Below are positions 1-5,444 of a stretch of DNA of 7,929 bases, piece by piece. The stretch's first letter is position 1; each line of letters starts with the position of its first letter. Made by a program: the position numbers and the translations under genes. The notes under the pieces were generated by a model, which was not told where the DNA came from, ran no database searches, and was given only the letters and a program-made list of their open reading frames with translations. The DNA comes from Acidobacteriota bacterium (GTDB lineage Bacteria; Acidobacteriota; Terriglobia; UBA7540), in the NCBI GenBank assembly GCA_021780055.1, contig JAJXZM010000074.1, positions 1-7,929 on the forward strand. The letters are read 5' to 3'.

Positions 1-372
1 ACGGTGGATGTCCGCATCCCGCGTGCTGCCGATCAGGCAATGATCGAAAAGAAATTGTTCGGATTGAAAGCGGTCCATCCGGAAGCCCGGCTGAAAGTCG
101 AAGGCGGCATTAACAGGCCACCCCTGGAACGGGCAATGACGGTGGGCCTTTTCGGCAAGGCAAAAACTCTTGCAAGGCAGCTTGGGTTTGAAGTGAAGGA
201 CGCGGCGACGGGAGGCGGGTCCGACGGCAATTTTTCCGCTGCGCTCGGCATTCCCACCCTCGACGGCCTGGGCGGCGTGGGAGACGGCGCGCATGCGCTC
301 CACGAGCATGTGATCATCCGCGAACTGCCGCAACGCGCCGCGCTGCTGGCGGCCCTGTTGGCCACGCTCTAG
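1..372 (+). CDS. M20 family metallopeptidase, C-terminal fragment (5' end outside window)
   Basis: The frame is open from the first base to a TAG at 370-372, giving about 123 residues of the C-terminal part of a zinc-dependent M20 (carboxypeptidase G2/ArgE-like) amidohydrolase. The fragment opens with TVDVR, which looks like the dimerisation-domain strand of this family. It then runs back into the catalytic domain, with the family block GGGSDGNF followed by LGIPTLDGLG and GDGAHALHEH. In characterised M20 enzymes the His-containing block near this end supplies a metal ligand, and the SDGN block lines the active site. The last residues form the usual C-terminal helix. These enzymes hydrolyse C-terminal amino acids from peptides or N-acyl amino acids; the substrate cannot be told from this fragment. 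The gene converges on the HIT gene with only 21 nt between the stop codons and no obvious terminator. The family is confident; the subfamily is not. Confidence 0.88.
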   Translation, partial: TVDVRIPRAADQAMIEKKLFGLKAVHPEARLKVEGGINRPPLERAMTVGLFGKAKTLARQLGFEVKDAATGGGSDGNFSAALGIPTLDGLGGVGDGAHALHEHVIIRELPQRAALLAALLATL

Positions 373-393
373 GCGACCGATTGGTGCGGAAAG

Positions 394-738
394 TTATCCC
401 GGAGGCCAGTGAAAAACACGGCCTCCCAGCACGTGTACGTGCAGATGGTCAACGGTTTGCCCTGCCCACGGTCCATTATTGATCACGGTCCGATAGCCTT
501 TGGATTCAAGCTGCCGCTCACGGGCCAGATGGGCGGCCACCGTAAAAAGACGGCCCAGCATGGGAGCATCACCGCCATCGGCTTCATTCAGTGAGGGAAG
601 GTGTTTTCGAGGCATCACCAGCAAATGGACCGGCGCCTGCGGCCGGATGTCTTCAATGGCGACGACATGTTCGTCCTCGTAAACAATTTTGGCCGGCTGC
701 TTGCGCTCAATGATTTTGCAAAAAATGCAGTTATGCAT
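394..738 (-). CDS. HIT (histidine triad) family nucleotide-binding protein, HinT-like
   Basis: This 114-residue protein is full length for the HinT branch of the HIT superfamily. These are small, usually dimeric cytoplasmic purine nucleoside phosphoramidases/nucleotide hydrolases. The N-terminus has the typical CIFCKII block, with the Cys pair at 4 and 7. Next come the strand-rich core with APVHLLVMPRKH (residues 35-46) and the signature HLHVHVLGG at 98-106 (triad His98, His100, His102). The protein ends with the typical WPPG. The ATG at 738 is well supported: GGAGG lies 4 nt upstream on the coding strand. It sits 30 nt downstream of the RlpA-like gene in the same direction, so the two are probably one transcript. 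HIT proteins are housekeeping and often linked to unrelated neighbours, so the pairing says little about the in vivo substrate. Confidence 0.95.
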   Translation of the reverse strand: MHNCIFCKIIERKQPAKIVYEDEHVVAIEDIRPQAPVHLLVMPRKHLPSLNEADGGDAPMLGRLFTVAAHLARERQLESKGYRTVINNGPWAGQTVDHLHVHVLGGRVFHWPPG

Positions 739-768
739 GCTGCCTCCGAACGAAGTCGTTGACGGGTC

Positions 769-1554
769 CTAATTGGTGCGGACCACAAAGGTCTGTGTTG
801 CCAGTTTGTCATGCACCAGTTGGCTTGCCAGTTGCTCCGCCTGCTGCTGGGTGCTTTCCTGGCCCACGAGAACAAGATTGAACACACCGTTGGGGCGGTT
901 TGCCGTCTTGATGATGACCGGCTGAAACTTTTTCTCAATACGCCGCTTCAGCCTTTCGGCGTTGTCAGGGTCAAGGAACGCGCCGACCTGCACAGAGTAA
1001 ATGCCGGCCGAGGCGTCCGGCCCCTCATTCAAAATATGCAACCGCACCAGTGCCGTCCCCGGCATGCCCATCGCCATTGCCGCTGCATAAGAGAGGTCGA
1101 TGATTCGCCCCTCCACAAACGGCCCGCGATCATTGATGCGCACAACCACGCTCTTGCCGTTCTCAAGGTCATGCACCCGCACAAGGGTCCCGAAGGGAAG
1201 GGTACGGTGCGCTGCCGTCATGGCGTGCATGTTGTAAATCTCGCCGCTCGACGTTCGCCTGCCGTCAAAAGGACGGCCATACCAGGATGCGATGCCTTCC
1301 TCACCCTGCACAATGGGGGACGGCGGTGGAGGCTGCTTCTCTGCTGTTGAGGGCCGCGGCCGCTTCGAGGGCGCTGGCGGTGCGGGGCTTTGCGAAGGCG
1401 GGGCAACAACCACCGCCCGATGATGGCAACTGGTCCAGAAGAACGCCAGGCCCGCCACGATCACGAGCCGGCCGAGCCTCTTGTACTTTCCGAAACAGGG
1501 TTTGAACTTTAGGGTCTTGACCACGATTTCAGATTTCGTCCGTTTCTTTGTCAA
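769..1554 (-). CDS. rlpA: RlpA-like septal ring lytic transglycosylase with SPOR domain, probable lipoprotein
   Basis: The protein has up to 261 residues. Its order is a basic N-terminus, a hydrophobic segment (about residues 28-42), a candidate lipidation Cys43, a Pro-rich linker (about 50-82), an RlpA double-psi beta-barrel (about 86-175) and a C-terminal SPOR domain (about 184-259, opening IYSVQVGAF). Barrel hallmarks are GIASWYG (87-93), TSSGE (101-105), AMTAAHRTLPFGT (111-123) and INDRGPF (140-146) followed by RIIDLS. Characterised RlpA proteins cleave peptide-free (denuded) glycan at the division septum, and SPOR domains bind such glycan. The lipobox is imperfect (WTSC, with Trp at -3), so lipidation is an inference. 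The start is uncertain: TTG at 1554 is the most upstream possibility, two codons after an in-frame stop. GTG at 1524 is an alternative; neither has a clear Shine-Dalgarno. Both keep the signal segment. The HIT gene follows after 30 nt. Confidence 0.9.
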   Translation of the reverse strand: MTKKRTKSEIVVKTLKFKPCFGKYKRLGRLVIVAGLAFFWTSCHHRAVVVAPPSQSPAPPAPSKRPRPSTAEKQPPPPSPIVQGEEGIASWYGRPFDGRRTSSGEIYNMHAMTAAHRTLPFGTLVRVHDLENGKSVVVRINDRGPFVEGRIIDLSYAAAMAMGMPGTALVRLHILNEGPDASAGIYSVQVGAFLDPDNAERLKRRIEKKFQPVIIKTANRPNGVFNLVLVGQESTQQQAEQLASQLVHDKLATQTFVVRTN

Positions 1555-1887
1555 GACTTATGCGTTCTGTTTTCCGTTCGTCCTCGCAATGTTGCAGCCA
1601 ATCGTTGAGGCCAGAAAAGTATTCATCGACCAGTTGCCCATTTTACCGCAGGATGACGCGCACGGCGATGCTGTAAGCCTTCTAAATATCGAATTCAGGG
1701 CTGTGGGCGCCGCGGTTTCGGGTCCTGGCTTTTACGCGGAAACGGGGTTGAACCGTCGTGGAGCAAGGTAAACCGGACACTACAAATTCCAAACGGAAAG
1801 TAATCAGACGGGAAAAACATGTCAAGCGCACAGGTGGGTGGAATATAATAACCGTTTATCTTGCGGTGTTCAGAACTCGCGGTGCTT
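1555..1887. other. Divergent intergenic region between the rlpA-like and rhomboid genes
   Basis: About 330 nt lie between the two divergent genes. Short open frames cross it on both strands but none has a plausible ribosome site or recognisable product. What can be pointed to is the TATAAT at 1844-1849 facing right and a weaker TAAAAT on the minus strand (complement of 1640-1645) facing the rlpA-like gene, without a good -35 partner. No RNA gene or strong hairpin was recognised. The true size of the gap depends on the uncertain starts of both flanking genes. Confidence 0.5.
1844..1849 (+). promoter_or_regulatory. Candidate -10 box upstream of the rhomboid gene
   Basis: The sequence is a perfect TATAAT in an AT-richer patch. 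No convincing -35 hexamer sits 16-18 nt upstream; ATGTCA at 1819-1824 matches the consensus at four positions but would need a 19-nt spacer. If used, transcription would start near 1856, giving a leader of about 30 nt before the ATG at 1888. It would also make the TTG at 1861 almost leaderless. Confidence 0.4.
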
Positions 1888-2832
1888 ATGCAACTTCCAC
1901 GGGAAATTTGGTTCAAGATCCAACAACTTAAGAACTGGTGGGAATCATCGTTTGGCTCCGCCGAACAGAAGTATGACACTTCTCACCGCATGTGCCCGGA
2001 ATGCCGGGCGCTGAATCCGCGAGGCACCAAAGTCTGTCCCCATTGCGGTGCAAGAATGGGGCCCCAGCGCGCGCGGGGCGGCACGGGAACTCCGGGCCGC
2101 GTCATGGGCATTATTCCCACGCCGACCAGCGCAACTTCAATGCTGGCGGCAGCAATGGTCTTGATGTTTGTCGTGGAATGGTTCATGACGCAGAGGGCCG
2201 GCGGGGCGGGACAGTCCGGGGGGTTTTTTGGAATCGGGGGCATTCGTAGTATCGTCATGGCTCGGTTGGGAGCCTTGTACGGACCCTACGTTTTCATTTT
2301 CGGCCAATGGTGGCGGCTGGTGACGGCCATTTTCCTCCACGCCGGTCTTCTGCACATCGGGATGAACCTCTGGGTGCTCTTTGACATATCACCTGAAGTG
2401 GAAGGTTTATTCGGCGTTTCCAAATTCGTCGTAATGTTTCTTGTCACGGGCATTTTCGGTTACGTCGCCAGCCTGTGGTGGATGCCGGGTGCACTTGCCA
2501 TCGGTGCTTCAGGTGCCATCATGGGACTGATCGGGGTCCTGATCGGCGCAACTTTTCACCATGGCCAGATGGGAAGGGATTATCGTCGAATGTTGTGGCG
2601 GTGGGTCATCTACATTGCCATCTTCGGCCTGTTTTTCCCGGTTGATAACGCCGCGCACTTCGGCGGGCTTGGCGCCGGCATCGTTCTGGGCTACCTAATT
2701 CCTGAAGGCACCCCGGAGACGCGCACGGGAGAGAATTTGTGGAATGTGCTGGCCGTACTTTCAGTAATCGTCATCGCGGGCTCGTTTGCCCTGATGGCCC
2801 TGCAGATTAACAATCCAATCCTCTACCGTTGA
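1888..2832 (+). CDS. Rhomboid family intramembrane serine protease with N-terminal zinc ribbon
   Basis: Taken from the ATG at 1888, the protein has 314 residues. A zinc ribbon with two CxxC pairs (Cys36/39 and Cys50/53) precedes a six- to seven-helix membrane domain. Rhomboid hallmarks are all present: a WR motif in the first loop (GQWWR, about 139-143), HxxxN in the second helix (HIGMN, His156 and Asn160), the catalytic serine in GASG (Ser208), and the helix-6 histidine in AAHFGG (His257). Ser208 and His257 form the catalytic dyad, so it should be active. Rhomboids cut membrane-spanning substrates within the bilayer; the substrate here is unknown. A further hydrophobic helix lies near the C-terminus (about 285-305). 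The start is ambiguous: TTG 1861, ATG 1888 and ATG 1990 (just before the first CxxC) are in frame and none has a good Shine-Dalgarno. I chose 1888 because it fits a leader from the TATAAT at 1844. ATG 1990 would still leave a complete enzyme. Confidence 0.92.
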   Translation: MQLPREIWFKIQQLKNWWESSFGSAEQKYDTSHRMCPECRALNPRGTKVCPHCGARMGPQRARGGTGTPGRVMGIIPTPTSATSMLAAAMVLMFVVEWFMTQRAGGAGQSGGFFGIGGIRSIVMARLGALYGPYVFIFGQWWRLVTAIFLHAGLLHIGMNLWVLFDISPEVEGLFGVSKFVVMFLVTGIFGYVASLWWMPGALAIGASGAIMGLIGVLIGATFHHGQMGRDYRRMLWRWVIYIAIFGLFFPVDNAAHFGGLGAGIVLGYLIPEGTPETRTGENLWNVLAVLSVIVIAGSFALMALQINNPILYR

Positions 2833-2854
2833 TCCCAGCACGAGCGCTTCTGTA

Positions 2855-2884
2855 TGTCGTCCTGAGCGCAACGAAGGATCCTGG
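2855..2884. repeat. Short dispersed-repeat-like element in the convergent gap
   Basis: The core CCTGAGCGCAACGAAGGATC (2861-2880) resembles a short intergenic repeat type that I recall from many genomes, with a GAGCG..GCGAA centre between complementary ends. Here the ends are TCCT and AGGA, which can pair around the centre. It lies between the stop codons of the rhomboid gene and leuD, in an 83-nt convergent gap with no T-rich terminator. Only one copy is in this window, so its status as a repeat rests on family resemblance, not on a second copy seen here. Confidence 0.45.
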
Positions 2885-2915
2885 TATTAGCCACAAAGCT
2901 GTCAGGATGGATTGG

Positions 2916-3563
2916 TTATTTGCCGGATAACGTTTCGAGTGAGCCGTGGCGGGTAGCGTTCGGCTGATGCGTTCTTTCGAATCCGGCAATCTGGTCTTCA
3001 AAGCGCAACGTCAGGCCGATGTCGTCCCAGCCGTTCAGCAGGCACTCCCGCCGGAAGGAATCTACTTCAAATGGAATCTTCAGGCCGCCGTCTGGAACGG
3101 GCGTAGCTTCGGTGATCGTCCGGCTTTCCAGATCCACCGTCAACTGGTAGCCCTCATTCCCTGCGGTGCGACGGAAAAGTTCAGCCACCTGCTCTTCAGG
3201 CAGAGTGATGGGAAGAATGCCGTTCTTGAAGCAGTTGTTATAAAAAATGTCAGCGTAGCTGGGAGCGATGATCGCCCGGAAACCGTAGTCGAGAACCGCC
3301 CACGGAGCGTGCTCGCGGCTGGAGCCGCAGCCGAAATTCGTCCGCGCCAGCAGAATCGATGCGCCCTGGTAGCGCGGCTGGTTCAGCACAAAGTCCGGGT
3401 TCGGCTTCCCGCCATCCAGGTAGCGCCAGTCGTTGAAGAGAAAACTTCCGAATCCTTCGCGCGTGATGGCCTTTAGAAACTGCTTGGGAATAATCTGGTC
3501 CGTGTCCACGTTCGCGCGATCCAGCGGCGCAACGATTCCGGTCAACTTTGTAAAGGGTGTCAT
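2916..3563 (-). CDS. leuD: 3-isopropylmalate dehydratase small subunit
   Basis: The protein has 215 residues, slightly longer than the usual 200 or so because of a short C-terminal tail. With LeuC it forms the isomerase that converts 2-isopropylmalate to 3-isopropylmalate in leucine biosynthesis. The start [20 protein letters not shown] is the classic LeuD N-terminus, followed by [11 protein letters not shown] (20-30). The substrate-loop signature [11 protein letters not shown] lies at 78-88 and [11 protein letters not shown] at 176-186. The ATG at 3563 is chosen over an in-frame upstream ATG at 3620. GGAG sits 5 nt before it, the family N-terminus begins there, and the extra upstream residues look non-coding. 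leuC lies upstream on the same strand, but 209 nt away, an unusually wide spacing for this pair. The spacer carries heptamer repeats, one array of which ends a few bases before the ribosome site. Confidence 0.96.
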   Translation of the reverse strand: MTPFTKLTGIVAPLDRANVDTDQIIPKQFLKAITREGFGSFLFNDWRYLDGGKPNPDFVLNQPRYQGASILLARTNFGCGSSREHAPWAVLDYGFRAIIAPSYADIFYNNCFKNGILPITLPEEQVAELFRRTAGNEGYQLTVDLESRTITEATPVPDGGLKIPFEVDSFRRECLLNGWDDIGLTLRFEDQIAGFERTHQPNATRHGSLETLSGK

Positions 3564-3574
3564 ATCAACTCCGA

Positions 3575-3609
3575 AAAAGTTCAGGGTTATGAGTTCTGCA
3601 TTCTGGGTT
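3575..3609 (-). repeat. Heptanucleotide tandem array, five units, just upstream of leuD
   Basis: Read on the minus strand from 3609, the sequence divides exactly into five 7-nt units, each beginning with AA. They include AACCCAG, AACTCAT and AACCCTG, and the last is AACTTTT. The final unit ends 3 nt before the leuD GGAG. It is the same repeat type as the array at 3678-3733 but in the opposite orientation. Confidence 0.7.
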
Positions 3610-3701
3610 TGGTCTTGCAAGTGCGCAAATGTTAGAATTTAATTCACTCGCTTGATTGCTGAATAATCCGCAAGTCAAACTCATAACTCATAACCTTGAA
3701 C
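3579..3701 (-). promoter_or_regulatory. Long-range inverted repeat in the leuC-leuD spacer
   Basis: GTTCAGGGTTATGAGTT at 3579-3595 is the reverse complement of 3685-3701 with a single mismatch (16 of 17), separated by 89 nt. On the leuC-leuD transcript the 3' arm is followed directly by five U (3578-3574) and then the leuD ribosome site. The arms are AT-rich and the loop is long, so this is a poor classical terminator. It could instead be a processing or stabilising stem, or simply a by-product of the opposing heptamer arrays. Confidence 0.4.
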
Positions 3702-3733
3702 CCATAACTTTGAATTCGTAACTCGTAATTTGT
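3678..3733 (+). repeat. Heptanucleotide tandem array, eight degenerate units, in the leuC-leuD spacer
   Basis: From 3678 to 3733 the plus strand divides without gaps into eight 7-nt units that all begin with AA. The best conserved are AACTCAT (3678 and 3685), AACCCAT (3699), AATTCGT (3713) and AACTCGT (3720). The intervening units are of the AACCTTG/AACTTTG kind. The periodicity is exact although the units have diverged. The array starts about 40 nt beyond the leuC stop and is non-coding. Its mirror-image partner lies at 3575-3609. Confidence 0.75.
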
Positions 3734-3772
3734 ACTTTGCATCCCGCAAACGGCATGCGGGCCGCATATGGG

Positions 3773-5194
3773 TTATTCAACGTGCCCCACGTCCCACTTG
3801 CGGATGTCAACAAAGTGGCCTTCGACGGCCGCGGCAGCAGCCATCATCGGACTCACTAGGTGCGTACGGCCGCCCTTGCCCTGGCGGCCTTCGAAGTTGC
3901 GGTTGGACGTGCTGGCACAGCGCTCTCCGCTCGGCAAAACGTCCGGATTCATGGCCAGGCACATGCTGCAACCGGCGTCGCGCCACTCGAATCCTGCCGC
4001 ACGGAAAACCTTATCCAGCCCCTCAGCCTCCGCTTGCGCCTTGACGCGCCGCGAACCGGGAACGGCCAGCGCGCCCTTGATGGTGGATGCAATCCTCTTT
4101 CCGTCGAGCACGCGCGCGGCCAGCCTCAAGTCTTCAATGCGCGCGTTCGTGCAGGAGCCGATGAACACGCGGTCAATCGGAATGTCGGCAATGCGCGTTC
4201 CGGGCTTCAATCCCATATATTCAAGCGCCCGCTCGGCGGACTCCCGCGACGCCGAATCGCTGAAAGAGCCGGGGTCGGGCACGCTGCCTGTCACATCGGT
4301 CACCATGCCCGGGTTGGTTCCCCAGGTCACCTGTGGCGCGATCTCTGCCGCATCGAGTTCCACCGTGTGGTCAGAGGTCGCGCCCGGATCGCTCGCAAAG
4401 GTCTTCCAGCGATCCACGGCAATCTGGAAATCCTTGCCGCGCGGAACATAAGGCCGGCCCTCAAGATAAGCAAAGGTTGTATCGTCGGGCGCCACCATAC
4501 CCGCACGCGCGCCGCCTTCAATCGACATGTTGCACACCGTCATCCGGCCTTCCATGGAAAGATTCCGGATGGCCTCGCCGGCGTACTCAATCACGTAGCC
4601 CGTGCCGCCGGCGGTTCCGATCTTTCCAATGATGGCCAGGATAATGTCCTTGGCCGTGACGCTCTGCGGTCGGTGGCCGTTAACCCGCACCAGCATGGTT
4701 TTCGACTTGAACTGCGAGAGGCACTGGGTGGCCAGCACGTGTTCCACTTCACTGGTGCCGATGCCGAATGCCAGTGCGCCAAACGCGCCGTGAGTGGATG
4801 TGTGGCTGTCGCCGCAAACAATTGTCTGGCCGGGATTCGTGATGCCGAGCTCGGGGCCAACGATGTGCACAATGCCCTGGTTGCGGTCGTGCATGTCAAA
4901 CAGCAGAATATCGTTTTCCTTACAATTGCTCTCCAGGGCCGCAAACTGCGCCTTGGCGGCCTGGTCCAGAATGGGCAGGCTGCGATCGGTTGTGGGCACG
5001 GAATGGTCCATCACCGCGAAGGTCAGGTCCGGTCGGCGGACCTTGCGCCCGGCGGCTCGGAGCCCGGCAAACGCCTGCGCCGAAGTCACTTCATGCACCA
5101 GATGGCGGTCAATATAGATGAGCGTCGGCTTCCCGGGTTCTTCCCGAACAACGTGGGCGCTCCAAATCTTTTCGTACATCGTTTGCGATGGCAT
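3773..5194 (-). CDS. leuC: 3-isopropylmalate dehydratase large subunit
   Basis: From the ATG at 5194 the protein has 473 residues, close to the usual 466-470. It is the aconitase-like large subunit that carries the [4Fe-4S] cluster of isopropylmalate isomerase (leucine biosynthesis, cytoplasm). Signatures include [10 protein letters not shown] near the N-terminus, [42 protein letters not shown] and a complete C-terminal domain. The cluster cysteines are visible as [10 protein letters not shown] (Cys348) and GCSMC (Cys409 and Cys412), almost the same spacing as in E. coli LeuC. The start at 5194 fits the family N-terminus, although it lacks a clear Shine-Dalgarno; ATG 5179 is a shorter alternative. 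The frame stays open upstream to a GTG at 5281, adding 29 residues with no family resemblance, which I leave out. A strong promoter lies at 5312-5341, and leuD follows after 209 nt. Confidence 0.97.
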   Translation of the reverse strand: MPSQTMYEKIWSAHVVREEPGKPTLIYIDRHLVHEVTSAQAFAGLRAAGRKVRRPDLTFAVMDHSVPTTDRSLPILDQAAKAQFAALESNCKENDILLFDMHDRNQGIVHIVGPELGITNPGQTIVCGDSHTSTHGAFGALAFGIGTSEVEHVLATQCLSQFKSKTMLVRVNGHRPQSVTAKDIILAIIGKIGTAGGTGYVIEYAGEAIRNLSMEGRMTVCNMSIEGGARAGMVAPDDTTFAYLEGRPYVPRGKDFQIAVDRWKTFASDPGATSDHTVELDAAEIAPQVTWGTNPGMVTDVTGSVPDPGSFSDSASRESAERALEYMGLKPGTRIADIPIDRVFIGSCTNARIEDLRLAARVLDGKRIASTIKGALAVPGSRRVKAQAEAEGLDKVFRAAGFEWRDAGCSMCLAMNPDVLPSGERCASTSNRNFEGRQGKGGRTHLVSPMMAAAAAVEGHFVDIRKWDVGHVE

Positions 5195-5206
5195 ATTGTT
5201 TACTTT

Positions 5207-5232
5207 AACCCATTCTGAAAGGGTTCGGAACC
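5207..5232 (-). promoter_or_regulatory. Two overlapping small hairpins in the leuC leader
   Basis: On the leuC transcript, GGTTC/GAACC (5222-5226 with 5228-5232) can pair around a single central base. AACCC (complement of 5221-5225) can instead pair with GGGTT (complement of 5207-5211) across a 9-nt loop. The two pairings use the same bases and exclude one another. They lie 13-38 nt before the ATG. The stems are only 5 bp, so a chance origin is quite possible. Confidence 0.2.
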
Positions 5233-5292
5233 TGGGCTGCAGCAGGACCGGGTCTGGAGCTGAGCGCCGGGTTTCAGGCACCGCCCCACAGG

Positions 5293-5308
5293 TACCGACC
5301 AGTCGGTA
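5293..5308. promoter_or_regulatory. Perfect operator-like palindrome over the predicted leuC transcription start
   Basis: TACCGACCAGTCGGTA consists of two perfectly complementary 7-nt arms around a 2-nt centre. ACCGAC..GTCGGT is the kind of short, near-continuous palindrome often bound by TetR/AcrR-family repressors. It begins 3 nt downstream of the candidate -10 box of the leuC promoter and covers the expected +1 near 5305, the textbook position for a repressor operator. No regulator gene is in the window, so the protein family is inferred. Confidence 0.6.
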
Positions 5309-5311
5309 GGC

Positions 5312-5341
5312 AGTTTACCACTCACCTTCGCCCGCTGTCAA
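5312..5341 (-). promoter_or_regulatory. Sigma70-type promoter of leuC
   Basis: On the minus strand a perfect TTGACA (complement of 5336-5341) is followed after 18 nt by TAAACT (complement of 5312-5317), which matches TATAAT at four of six positions. It is preceded directly by TGG, an extended -10 element. Predicted +1 is near 5305, about 110 nt upstream of the leuC ATG at 5194. This is the best promoter match in the window. Confidence 0.65.
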
Positions 5342-5391
5342 TTTCACAATTCTCCCCCTGGCATAAGAAGCTCTGAGCGAAAACTTGTCGC

Positions 5392-5410
5392 CTGCTGTTT
5401 ACTTCAGCAG
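5392..5410. promoter_or_regulatory. Inverted repeat upstream of the VCBS gene
   Basis: CTGCTG and CAGCAG form exact 6-nt arms around a 7-nt spacer, ending 34 nt before the ATG at 5445. It could be an operator or a 5'-UTR hairpin of the exported propeller gene. No good promoter was found next to it, and short arms of this kind also occur by chance. Confidence 0.25.
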
Positions 5411-5444
5411 CCATAGCTGGATTTTGGGCGTAGAATTGACGCTT

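Noticed and set aside
373..393. Possible bidirectional terminator between the M20 and HIT genes
   Set aside because: Only 21 nt, with no hairpin or T tract.
1481..1771. Plus-strand open frame across the rlpA start region
   Set aside because: Overlaps the rlpA-like N-terminus on the other strand and lacks a ribosome site or recognisable sequence.
1695..1979. Minus-strand frame of 94 codons upstream of and into the rhomboid gene
   Set aside because: No ribosome site, odd composition, and overlaps the likely rhomboid promoter and N-terminus.
3678..3733. Heptamer array considered as a CRISPR-like repeat
   Set aside because: Units are 7 nt and directly contiguous, with no spacers; it is a tandem microrepeat.
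3768..4451. Second plus-strand open frame of 227 codons over leuC
   Set aside because: Overlaps both leuC and the 452-codon shadow frame; Ser/Arg/Pro-rich product without family resemblance.
3860..5218. Open frame of 452 codons on the plus strand, antisense to leuC
   Set aside because: It mirrors the strongly conserved leuC gene, has a His/Arg/Ala-rich composition typical of a shadow frame, and has no recognisable domain or ribosome site.
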